NCBI GenBank assembly: GCA_009840165.1
Contig: VXOG01000059.1
Coordinates: 52,581 to 116,580, forward strand
Direction of reading: 5' to 3'
From: Chloroflexota bacterium
GTDB taxonomy: Bacteria > Chloroflexota > Dehalococcoidia > Lucifugimonadales > UBA3495
Length of the DNA: 64,000 nucleotides
The notes under the pieces were generated by a model. That model was not told the DNA's origin, did not search any database, and saw nothing but the letters and a program-made list of their open reading frames with translations. The translations under genes were made by a program, and so were the position numbers. This document shows, in pieces, positions 52,758-60,670 of the stretch (its first letter is position 1; each line of letters opens with the position of its first letter).

Positions 52758-52812
52758 TTTCCATCGCCGTAACGAACGTTATGGGCGGCACAAAATTAAC
52801 AACTCAACATCG

Positions 52813-52993
52813 CCCCAAGGTGGCCCGCCTCATGCGGGCCAAAGAGGGAAGCCGGTGAAAATCCGGCGTGGTCGCGCCACTGTAACTGGTAAGGCCGCTC
52901 TTTCCGCACCATAGCGGAGCCACTGGTCCGTTACGGACTGGGAAGGTTGGAGCGGATGAAAAATAGCCAGGAGCCAGGAGACCTGCCTTGGGG
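52813..52993 (+). promoter_or_regulatory. Cobalamin riboswitch
   Basis: Closing helix P1 is a perfect 8-bp pair CCCCAAGG (52813-52820) with CCTTGGGG (52986-52993). Inside are the conserved elements GGGAAGCCGGTGAAAATCC, the B12 box region CGCGCCACTGTAACTGG, and the 3' conserved GCCAGGAGACCTGCC. The RNA binds a cobalamin (adenosyl or methyl/hydroxo form not decided) and normally switches off the downstream gene. An intrinsic hairpin follows at 53042-53070. Confidence 0.93.
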
Positions 52994-53041
52994 TATGCCT
53001 TGAATACGCTTCGCGGAAGGGCGTAGGTAGCAGAACTTGCA

Positions 53042-53070
53042 CAAAGCCCGACCTCTTCAGTCGGGCTTTG
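53042..53070 (+). terminator. Expression-platform terminator hairpin of the riboswitch
   Basis: CAAAGCCCGA / TCGGGCTTTG stem (10 bp) with a 9-nt loop, followed by TTGTTG. It lies between aptamer and start codon, consistent with transcriptional attenuation. The U tract is weak. Confidence 0.7.
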
Positions 53071-53090
53071 TTGTTGCGAGGTGAAGAGTA

Positions 53091-53918
53091 ATGACCACCA
53101 CTGGACATCCTTTAATCCGCAGCCTGCGGGAAGCTGGAGAACTGGACCCCTACCTGGACATGCCAGTACGTGACGTTAACGACACTGGCTGGAGCCCGGC
53201 TATCGCCCTGTTCGAGGCCGAAGATACCAGTTTGCGTGAGCTGGTTATGAGCTACGGGTACGCAAGATGGGGGACTACCAACAATCACGTTGCAGCCTCG
53301 GCCTTCATCATCGCCTACCTCACACGGTTAATCTTTCCGATGGTCGGACAGTACGTATTGAAAAAGAGGGTCCCCAGAGTCACTTTGGAAAACTTGTCCT
53401 TTCATCGAACCGATGGTCGCATCGACGCTACCGGACTGAGTTACCCGCAGTTCGCCGTTCTGCCCAATGACCCGGCGGCCGACCACCCTGACGCCGAAGT
53501 CCTGTCCAGCGAGACCGACCTGTACCAGCAGCTTAAGGACTGGGCCTTCAAGTCCAACTTGGAAATTGTGATTGCGGCCCTGCGCCGCTCCGTCCCCGCC
53601 AGCTTCAAGGTCTCCCAAAACGCGGTAGCCGCTTCCTGTGGGCAGGCGCTGCACCGGCTTTATGACCACGTGGAAGATAAGAACCTGGTACTCAGGGCTG
53701 CCGAGGCCTTCTTTGGAGACCCGTCATCTCTGATCTACCGCCAGATCAGTATGGAAGTCATTGAGCACAAGGGGAGGAGCGGGTTCTTTGCCAGGCGGGC
53801 TGGATGTTGCCTGGTCTGGCGCACCAGAGAGGACGGCGGATATTGCTCCAACTGCATCCTTCAGCCCAGGGAAGAGCAGACCCGCCAGTTTAAGGAGATG
53901 CTGGAGAGAGTCAACTGA
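53091..53918 (+). CDS. FhuF-like (2Fe-2S) protein under cobalamin riboswitch control
   Basis: The 275-residue protein has an N-terminal/central domain of the FhuF type and ends with 'RRAGCCLVWRTREDGGYC' plus 'SNC' (Cys239-Cys240, Cys252, Cys255). That C-C-x(11)-C-x2-C arrangement is the [2Fe-2S] motif of ferric-siderophore reductases. No signal peptide or membrane span. ATG 53091 has GAGGTGA. The gene is alone behind the riboswitch, so the reductant role may be for corrinoids (cob(III)alamin to lower states) rather than iron-siderophores; this is inference from regulation. No B12 transporter is next to it. Confidence 0.85.
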   Translation: MTTTGHPLIRSLREAGELDPYLDMPVRDVNDTGWSPAIALFEAEDTSLRELVMSYGYARWGTTNNHVAASAFIIAYLTRLIFPMVGQYVLKKRVPRVTLENLSFHRTDGRIDATGLSYPQFAVLPNDPAADHPDAEVLSSETDLYQQLKDWAFKSNLEIVIAALRRSVPASFKVSQNAVAASCGQALHRLYDHVEDKNLVLRAAEAFFGDPSSLIYRQISMEVIEHKGRSGFFARRAGCCLVWRTREDGGYCSNCILQPREEQTRQFKEMLERVN

Positions 53919-54311
53919 CGGGAAGTCTATGAGACGCTGATGATTGCCTGACAGAACTGTCCTCGCTGCGGAAGTGGCGGACACGACTGCCGAAGCAGTA
54001 TGGCATGGAGCGGGCGTCGGCTAAGCGAGTTTCGGATCGAGCGACCAACAGGAACGCCTCAGGTCATCACCCTAAGAGAGGGCTTTTAGATCGCGACTCG
54101 GGATAGTGGTGGGCCTGATTTGACGGTAGCCAGTACCGTATTCGAGATGTGGATGGGGCTTTAGGTTTAACTGGAATGTGGATTATTGTTTACCCGGATC
54201 GTCTCGTCGGACGCTTGGTCAAACTGGCAATTTCATTGGGTGAGACTATTCCTTCCGAGAGGCGCGCCCAACCTAATTCGACAGTTGAGCACGATCATAT
54301 CGACCGATGGC
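53919..54311. other. Gene-free stretch before the mobile remnant
   Basis: About 390 nt with no credible coding sequence. It includes the direct repeat copy at 54109-54160. The rest is unassigned and may be decayed mobile DNA. Confidence 0.5.
54109..54160. repeat. 52-bp direct repeat DR, left copy
   Basis: 44 of 52 bases match 55686-55737, including GTGGGCCTGA, CAGTACC and TTCGAGATGTGGATGG. The two copies flank the transposase remnant and DUF429 gene. Confidence 0.8.
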
Positions 54312-54623
54312 CTATTGCGTAGGTTGAGGTGGAACCCCGTATTTAGACAGGATCAGGGCCGAACTAAGTGAGAATCCCGGCTCTGCTGCCAGTGATTGGG
54401 TCCCTTGTTCCGGTGAACCCCTCCTTCCTATAGAGTCCCCTTCTACCACATCCTGCTTCCCGTGGAACACCTCGGCTGGGGTCCGGTAGCCCAGGGACTG
54501 ATGGGGCCTGAGCCCATTGTAGAACCGGAAATAGTCTTCCAGTCCCCGTTGGGCCTCCAGGACGCTGGCGTAGGCCTTCAGGTACACCTCAGCAGGGAAT
54601 TCACCACTTCCAAAAGGGATCAT
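54312..54623 (-). pseudogene. IS3-type transposase C-terminal fragment
   Basis: The frame contains 'EVYLKAYASVLEAQRGLEDY' and 'FRFYNGLRPHQSLGYRTPAE', then 'VFHG', which is the end of an IS3-family integrase core. Everything before 'EVYLK' (the DDE core and OrfA) is missing; 'MIPFGSGEFPA' replaces it, so the gene is truncated at its 5' side. About 45 extra residues follow the normal end, so the stop is also lost or read past. Not functional. Confidence 0.8.
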
Positions 54624-55505
54624 CTAAGAAGCCTGTAAGGTCTTAACTGACACCTCTTTCCCGACCCCCAGGCGGTTCAACCCCAAGCTCCCCAGTATCC
54701 AACCTTCAACCTTAGCCTGTTTACATTCCTTTGGAGACAGGTGAGGACGAAGGTAATAGCCGAGCAAGCCCTTCTGGTTAACCCATGACAGCCATGAGGC
54801 AATAATGTAGGCATCGTATTGGTCTCTGGTCATATCCTTCTCGGGGCGGGGTCCGAAGAGCCCTTTCCACAGCGCCGGGTAGACTTCGGCGACAACGGAA
54901 GTACCTTCGGGAATATCCCAATTGTCGAAAGGCCAGAAGTGGACTTTAGCTTTGGATTCTCTCAACTGCCGACGGATGCACCTCAACCAAGGAATCCCGG
55001 CATGCGTGGATTTAGCAACATTTCCCTGCTTGACAGCGAAATCGAACACCGACTTGGCTGAAGGCGTACACTCATCCGTCAAACGTTTCCACCCCGGTTT
55101 TCCAAGACGCCCGTTGCCTTTCTTGGCTTCTTCGATCTTCAGCCATTCTTTGCCCTTATCGGCTTCCTTCCTCCAGATAGGCCAGTGCTTGCAGAAGTCG
55201 TCCAAGAAGGTATCCCAATCCCCCATTGCCTTAGGGTATTTCTTGAAGTATCTCTCAGGGAACGAAAACGCATGGTCGATCCCTACCAGCGTCGGTTGAT
55301 CCCCTTCCTTGAGTTGCTTTATCAGCCATTGGGCAATCTTTTCGCGGGTCCAGCGTCTTCTGGTACCGTCTATGCATAAGACAACCCTGTGCGGCGGCCC
55401 ATTGCCTTCCACACTGTATACGGCCAAATTGCCCAACCCTTTTATCGCGGTGTCAGCGCCCGAATAGTCGATGCCGATGACCCTCTTGAATGCTCGCTCT
55501 TTCAT
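54624..55505 (-). CDS. DUF429-like protein (predicted RNase H-like fold)
   Basis: The 293-residue protein begins 'VIGIDYSGADTAIKGLGNLA' (first acidic residue of an RNase H-like fold), continues with 'QPTLVGIDHAFSFPERYFKK', and ends with an acidic 'DQYDAYIIASWLSWV'. These three acidic clusters resemble DUF429 proteins, which are predicted nucleases of unknown role. ATG 55505 with GGAG 8 nt upstream. It sits directly upstream of the transposase remnant, between the 52-bp direct repeats. Confidence 0.7.
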   Translation of the reverse strand: MKERAFKRVIGIDYSGADTAIKGLGNLAVYSVEGNGPPHRVVLCIDGTRRRWTREKIAQWLIKQLKEGDQPTLVGIDHAFSFPERYFKKYPKAMGDWDTFLDDFCKHWPIWRKEADKGKEWLKIEEAKKGNGRLGKPGWKRLTDECTPSAKSVFDFAVKQGNVAKSTHAGIPWLRCIRRQLRESKAKVHFWPFDNWDIPEGTSVVAEVYPALWKGLFGPRPEKDMTRDQYDAYIIASWLSWVNQKGLLGYYLRPHLSPKECKQAKVEGWILGSLGLNRLGVGKEVSVKTLQAS

Positions 55506-55685
55506 TTCACATTCTCCAACCCTTGTAGCCTATGTCTATGTCCAACAGAGCGAACCACTCCTATAGAACCCTCTCCCGCTCCATGCCAACCGTAGCTGAT
55601 GCGCAAGGAAAGAGCGCACTATCCTGAGTTGGGGGCAAATCCACCTTCTCTCCAAAGAAGGCGGCAATTTACTGCTCATTCAAAT

Positions 55686-55737
55686 GTGGGCCTGACTTGA
55701 CTATAGACAGTACCATCTTCGAGATGTGGATGGACCT
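55686..55737. repeat. 52-bp direct repeat DR, right copy
   Basis: See 54109-54160. Same orientation, 85 percent identity by eye. The approximately 180 nt between the DUF429 start and this copy, and the 66 nt after it, show no gene. Confidence 0.8.
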
Positions 55738-55803
55738 CTGAAAGCTGGATTTCGGAACTGGAGCCGTTACTGCCCTTTTCTCAACCAGCCTTCTGAGAAT
55801 ACG

Positions 55804-56016
55804 TTACTTGAGCGGTTCCGCGGCGGGCCCTTTGCGAGGGTTGTTTGACTTCCGCTTTGGCGGCTCAGCTGGGACGCGAGCACTTGGCAGTGTTACAGTC
55901 TGGTTCACTGCCAGATCTGTAAGGCCGGAATTTCCAAGTTCGGTTGCCGTCATAGTTCGGCTATCCACTGTGGCTGGTTTATCGTTCGGGGCGTCGGGGG
56001 ACGATTTGCTAGGCAT
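55804..56016 (-). CDS. Small uncharacterised protein, 70 residues
   Basis: A polar low-complexity protein: 'TATELGNSGLTDLAVNQTVT' and a basic/Pro-rich tail 'AEPPKRKSNNPRKGPAAEPL'. Probably disordered. ATG 56016 overlaps the stop of the upstream gene by 8 nt. No family recognised; the overlap is the main support that it is real. Confidence 0.45.
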   Translation of the reverse strand: MPSKSSPDAPNDKPATVDSRTMTATELGNSGLTDLAVNQTVTLPSARVPAEPPKRKSNNPRKGPAAEPLK

Positions 56017-56551
56017 TGGGAGCCTCCTGGTTGATGTCGTGAGGAACCTTGTTGGTCCACAGGTAAAGCGGGCCCTTGGAACCTTTTGGTAAAACTAACG
56101 AGCATCGCACATCGATTGAGGTGATCCATCGCGGAATTGCCAAGCTTATGTCGACCACGTTGGTTTCGCCTGGTTCTAGAGCAATGCCGGGGTCATTGCT
56201 GCGGATAAGGTACTGGACATTCCACGGGAATTCAACGGGCGGCCCGTTAGTGAACATATGCTCGCCGTATTCTTCGACTTTGGCCTCCACAGCTTCATCG
56301 TCGAAAGGAGCAAGCACCCTGACCTCCCAAATGAGCGCATCGCATTTCGCAATGACCTGGGAGGTATTGGTTACGCTGGCAATAGCGGAAATTGCCGTCC
56401 AACTATCACTCGCCGGACGCGAACTCACCGTGAGGTCAACTTTGATAGAAGGCTTGGACGACCTGAACAGGTTGAACCGGACAATCGCTACGGCCGCTGT
56501 TAGCACGAAAACGATGGCGGGCGTCACATGGAAGAGAACTTGTGACCACAT
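56009..56551 (-). CDS. Uncharacterised protein with N-terminal membrane anchor
   Basis: The 180-residue protein has one N-terminal membrane span ('VLFHVTPAIVFVLTAAVAIV') and a soluble beta-rich part: 'DLTVSSRPASDSWTAISAIA', 'FPWNVQYLIRSNDPGIALEP' and 'WITSIDVRCSLVLPKGSKGP'. ATG 56551. It overlaps the 70-residue gene and follows the PLD gene by 190 nt on the same strand, so it may or may not belong to the defence operon. Confidence 0.6.
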   Translation of the reverse strand: MWSQVLFHVTPAIVFVLTAAVAIVRFNLFRSSKPSIKVDLTVSSRPASDSWTAISAIASVTNTSQVIAKCDALIWEVRVLAPFDDEAVEAKVEEYGEHMFTNGPPVEFPWNVQYLIRSNDPGIALEPGETNVVDISLAIPRWITSIDVRCSLVLPKGSKGPLYLWTNKVPHDINQEAPNA

Positions 56552-56739
56552 CAATGCAATTCACCGAAGAAACGATTAGGAGCACTAATGGTTCCAAGGG
56601 CCCAGAAGTAACCAGTCTTCCGAAATTTACCCATAGCTACCAAAGGCGCTGACGGCAGGGGCCATCAAGCGACCCAATAATCCACTATCAAGTAATCGGT
56701 ACAGTGGATGATCCGCCCGTGTGGGAGCCAATCAGAACC

Positions 56740-57579
56740 CTAGAACCCGAAGTATATCAGCCAGTTCATCACCGTCTGGCTACCCCTCCGAGCTTCAGCA
56801 ATCGAGAGTCCGTATCTCTCGGCCAAGACCATGGAAGATTCGTCCTCCTGGCCGCCACGCAAAGCCATCACGTCCGTCACAAACGGAGAGGAGAGAAGAC
56901 ACGCGGACACCCAGAGTCGAAGCTCTTCGATAGTCACGTTTTCTGGGATTCGCATGGCTTGCATATCTCGAAGAACTGCTCGTTGCTCATCGAATGATGC
57001 AATCTGATCGGCACTGCCGCAGTAGACGATCTCCAAATGGTGAGGGTCCCTCGTGGATGGCCTCCAGTCGTCAATGGAAAATGGCTGTGCAATTGCATGT
57101 TCGTAGTCGCTTGTCGCGGTCTCCAGGATAGATTCCCAGAGTATAAACTCGTGATCGCTTATTTGCCGAGCATTCTGGAGCACCAATCGTTCAAAGGCAG
57201 CGGCTCCAAAGTCGGCCGCCGGCGCACACAAGATCTCCACATTCTGGAACCGGGCCCAGCCCATCGCGGCGGATGATAAGTTGGCAGAGCCAACAAGAAC
57301 GATGTCATCGAAACGGTAGTACTTGGCATGGAGCGACGAATGGAGATTGAACGAACCACCATGCCGTATCACAGCATCACGGCATTGGATGTCCGATACG
57401 CCTGAAGCCAGATCGTGAGGGGTCCACTTGGTCACACAAGTGACCGACGAATCAGAACTGATGACACCCAACACTCTTTCGAGCACATCGACCTTGATGT
57501 AGGGAGCGATGATCAAGACACGATTGGCTCCAGCGGCCGACCTCAGCAAGACGTCTCCATGAACTTCGCACGGATTCAT
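56740..57579 (-). CDS. Phospholipase D-like nuclease
   Basis: The 279-residue protein with one complete HKD motif: His84, Lys86 and Asp91 in 'HSSLHAKYYRFDDIVLVGSA' with Asn100 in 'SANLS'. PLD-fold nucleases use two such motifs, so it likely dimerises. It resembles the DNA-cutting PLD proteins (e.g. those accompanying restriction or DISARM-type systems) more than lipases. Its ATG overlaps the stop of the GHKL ATPase gene as ATGA. Last gene of the four-gene operon. Confidence 0.85.
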   Translation of the reverse strand: MNPCEVHGDVLLRSAAGANRVLIIAPYIKVDVLERVLGVISSDSSVTCVTKWTPHDLASGVSDIQCRDAVIRHGGSFNLHSSLHAKYYRFDDIVLVGSANLSSAAMGWARFQNVEILCAPAADFGAAAFERLVLQNARQISDHEFILWESILETATSDYEHAIAQPFSIDDWRPSTRDPHHLEIVYCGSADQIASFDEQRAVLRDMQAMRIPENVTIEELRLWVSACLLSSPFVTDVMALRGGQEDESSMVLAERYGLSIAEARRGSQTVMNWLIYFGF

Positions 57580-59444
57580 TCGCTGCGCTCTCTAAGGTGG
57601 GTGATCACCTTCTCAACATGGCGCCCCCAATTGATGGCGATGTTTTGAATGCGCGTCCGATCTTCCCGAGTCTCGGTTTGATCTTCCATGCGGGCCCAAG
57701 AAGAAAGCAATAGGCGAATCGCGACGCTGGCCTGGAAAGCGGGATCGTCTGGGTCCAAACCGGGGTCCAAGTCTCCTTCGATGTGGCTGAGAAGATCATA
57801 AATCGGATGGTCAGTATTGAGATTGATGTGCAGGACCGCCTGGTTCGAGCGCACATTGAACATGAGCGACCCATCGAGCTGGGAGGAATTGAACTGATAT
57901 GAAAGGTCTTCCTCGATCAGATGTCTAGCCAGCTTTTGAGCGTCCTCGCGTGCTTGGCCTAATTCAACGAACTGCTCGGTCAAACCCTCCTCCCTTTGCT
58001 CGGGAGGGATCTGTTCCCGGTCAATATCGGTCTTGGTCGGAGGTTCGACACCAGATGACACAGCTTCACGATCTGCCTCGGTAGCCGTTCGGGCAGCCGT
58101 ATGTTCAGGAGTGCTGGGACCGGAACCAGGTCCGGGAGGTGGAGTCCTCTTTTGGGTAAACATCTGACGGATCTGGCCCATCATGGCACGAGTCTGGTCG
58201 CGGATGTCCCCGACTATTTGGTAAATGAGATCGTCATCGATCCCGAGTTCGTCAAGGACGACCTGATTCGGGCGGTCATCGCGAGCCAACGTTTTGGCAG
58301 CCTGGGTGAAATTTGCCGCCATCTGTTTGTTGTGGTCGACTCCAAAAAGTTCATCGGAGTCACGCCAAAAGAGAACCTCACAGCCCCACCATCGGTTTTG
58401 GGGGTTTTCAGCACTTCCGCCTTCCCTAAGGAAGGCGTCTTCAAGAACTATCTCCCTATCCTCGCGCACGACCGATACGCCGATGTTGTGACGCGCATGC
58501 CGGCCCCTTTCGGTGTTTCCCGGATTTTGAGAGACGCTATCGGTTCGCAGCGCCTCGGGCTTCACTATGGAGTACTTGACCTCAATCGTAACCTCTTTGC
58601 CGCCCTCACCCGTCGAGGTGTAGTACTTCGGGTCGCCCCATTGTTGGAACATCGGCTGTTCATCCCATGGAGACTCTGGAACGGATGTGGGAGCCATCAA
58701 GTACAGTGGGTCATTGGCGACAAAGGTCATAACTTGCTCCAGAGCGTCAGGTGAGATTTTGAGGAAGGCCGCTGCCTTTATCTTGTGGATGCCAGCATCG
58801 ATGTAGTGGCGGTGTATCCGACCAACTTCACGAGACGTGTTGTCAATTATGCCGCGGCTGGTCTTCCACTGGATTTTGTCCAATTTGCTCCATAAAACGA
58901 GAGTCCCAGAGCACCCCTGGATTATCGCGTCGCTACCGGCGCGCCGCCAAGCGTCAGGGAGAGGAGTCTTTTGGTCGGGAAGTGGGACGAGGTGATCGCC
59001 TTGCTCAATAGCATCAGCGTCAATACTGGAGTGCCAGACTGAATTCGGCCCGTCCTGCCAAGTCCAAACATCGACCTTCTTGCACTGGGACATGGACGAA
59101 GTGGGTAGACCCATACCGTACTTCCCAATCCCTCTGACAGAATCGTGGCGAGTTCCTCCCCCAAACTTGAGAGCTTCCAAGAGAGTCTTCGCGTCCATCC
59201 CCGGGCCATTGTCAAGGACAGCAATCTCGGAGACACGGCGCAGGGTTCGCGATTGCCCAGGGGTTGGCTCTTCCATGCAGAGCAGCTCAATGCGGGGCGC
59301 GCCGGCCTCAATGGCATTGTCGATCAATTCGGCTATCGCATACGCCGAATTGTGATATCGACTATCCCGCAAAGCCCGGATTGTGAAGCTGCTCGGGAAC
59401 AGACTGCGATCTACGTCGCCGAGGACATCCGCGTGTCCGACCAT
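57576..59444 (-). CDS. GHKL ATPase (MutL/MORC/Hsp90-like) of the defence-like operon
   Basis: The 622-residue protein has a Bergerat ATP-binding fold at its N-terminus: N-box 'AELIDNAIEAG' (Glu39, Asn43), G1 'LDNGPGMDA' (Asp78), G2 'RGIGKYGMGLPTSSM'. The remainder is a long region with an S5-like domain ('IKAAAFLKISPDALEQVMTF'), a polar linker (about residues 455-510) and a helical C-terminus. MORC/MutL-like GHKL ATPases are known in restriction-like systems. ATG 59444 has GGGAGG; it overlaps the helicase gene by 34 nt. Confidence 0.88.
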   Translation of the reverse strand: MVGHADVLGDVDRSLFPSSFTIRALRDSRYHNSAYAIAELIDNAIEAGAPRIELLCMEEPTPGQSRTLRRVSEIAVLDNGPGMDAKTLLEALKFGGGTRHDSVRGIGKYGMGLPTSSMSQCKKVDVWTWQDGPNSVWHSSIDADAIEQGDHLVPLPDQKTPLPDAWRRAGSDAIIQGCSGTLVLWSKLDKIQWKTSRGIIDNTSREVGRIHRHYIDAGIHKIKAAAFLKISPDALEQVMTFVANDPLYLMAPTSVPESPWDEQPMFQQWGDPKYYTSTGEGGKEVTIEVKYSIVKPEALRTDSVSQNPGNTERGRHARHNIGVSVVREDREIVLEDAFLREGGSAENPQNRWWGCEVLFWRDSDELFGVDHNKQMAANFTQAAKTLARDDRPNQVVLDELGIDDDLIYQIVGDIRDQTRAMMGQIRQMFTQKRTPPPGPGSGPSTPEHTAARTATEADREAVSSGVEPPTKTDIDREQIPPEQREEGLTEQFVELGQAREDAQKLARHLIEEDLSYQFNSSQLDGSLMFNVRSNQAVLHINLNTDHPIYDLLSHIEGDLDPGLDPDDPAFQASVAIRLLLSSWARMEDQTETREDRTRIQNIAINWGRHVEKVITHLRERSE

Positions 59445-60670
59445 AATTCCTCCCAATTCGTGAAGGCATCGGCTACAGAGCCGAAACCAGGCAAATTCGT
59501 GTCTGCCACGGTGTAGACCTCAGCAGTTGCGTTCCCACCAGCCCGTGGTCCCCGCAAGGCCCTGCCTACCATCTGAGAGTAAAGCACTAAAGAGGTGGTA
59601 GGACGGGCTATTATGACGCAACGGGTCCACGGAGCATCAAATCCCGCAGTAAGAACGCCATAGTTGAGCATGACCATGTGCTCGGCATCATCACTCTTGA
59701 AGGCTTCGATCGCAACTCGGCGGTCATCAACGGGCGTCTCACCGGTAACAACGTAAGCTCTGACCCCGTCCGCCACCAAATGACTGTGGCAGGCTACAGC
59801 ATTGCTGACGGAGGGGCAAAATACAATCGTTCTCTGATGTCGTTGAACGGCATCTTTGGCAAGGTCTACTATCGTCAAGGTGCGCTGCAAATCACTACCC
59901 AAAATGTCCAAATCGCTAGGACTAAAGTCCGCACCAAAGGGCGGGTCGGAAACTGGAACCTGCGAAGAAAACTTTACAGGTATAAAACGCGGATTGGCCA
60001 GGTACCTATTCTGGACCAAATATGTAACCGGGCTGTCATAGCCCCGGGCGTCTATAGAAACCTTGTGCCGATTGAACATCGCAGCGAGATCATGATCGGT
60101 GCCGGAAAGATTCGCCGTACGCCCCGGCGTAGCAGTTAGACCGAGCAGCGGTGGCCTCATACTGCACAATTGGTCAATCAGAAACGAATAGGTAGGCGCG
60201 ACCGCCTGGTGTGCCTCATCAAATATGACGCCGGATGTGCGACCAGCAAGTTTAGGCAAGACCAAACGGTCTTGGCCCGCAACGGAGCGTAACTTGGCCA
60301 ACCCAGTAATGAGGAATCCAGCATCCAGTCAAGCCGAGTCCAAACGGGTCGCTCCCCAACACCTATGTACGGCAACCTCCCTTTGACCAAGACTTGCCCA
60401 AGCACCAGCCAACGTCTCGGCAGCTTGCTCGCACAATTCCTCGGTTGACGCCAACCAGATGACGAGGGAGCGATCAGTGTCGCTGTCGTTCAAAAGCCGA
60501 CAGGCGGCATGGGCGGCTATGCGAGTTTTTCCAGCCCCGGTAGGCAAATGAGCGACCACGCGGCGATCGGGCAATGCCAAAGCTCCAAGGACGTCCCGCA
60601 GCACCTGGCGTTGATAGGCGTGCAGAGCAATTCTAGGAGCGATTACGCTCGAGTTCAGATCAGATACCAC
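59411..60670 (-). pseudogene. SF2 DEAH-box helicase interrupted by one in-frame TGA
   Basis: A 420-codon frame from GTG 60670 (GAGG upstream) to TGA-type stop at 59411. The first part carries 'RVVAHLPTGAGKTRIAAHAA' (Walker A, Lys48); codon 114 is TGA (60331-60329). The frame then continues with 'GVIFDEAHQAVAPTYSFLID' (DEAH), 'LGLTATPGRTANLSG' and motifs V-VI 'TAGFDAPWTRCVIIARPTTS' and 'QMVGRALRGPRAGG'. Continuity of frame and family across the TGA shows a single base change (e.g. CGA or TGG to TGA), not a frameshift. It overlaps the PAPS-reductase-like gene by 11 nt and the GHKL gene by 34 nt. Inactive, recoded or a sequencing error. Confidence 0.85.

Larger units (their letters stand above)
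52225..52812. other. Intergenic region between divergent genes
   Basis: About 590 nt with no gene. It holds an A/T-rich stretch just upstream of the binding-protein gene, a hairpin at 52395-52440, a 16-base direct match (GATAGTGGTGGGCCTG, near 52460) with 54102-54117, a 9-base inverted repeat GGTGAGGCA/TGCCTCACC framing 52597-52680, and the promoter of the riboswitch transcript. Confidence 0.6.

Noticed and set aside
41089..60670. TAG or TGA recoded as a sense codon, suggested by in-frame stops in the RCC1 gene and helicase
   Set aside because: Many intact genes in the window end with TAG (HtrA-like gene) or TGA (MFS gene), and suppressed readings would extend them into unrelated sequence. 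Local mutations or errors explain the two cases better.
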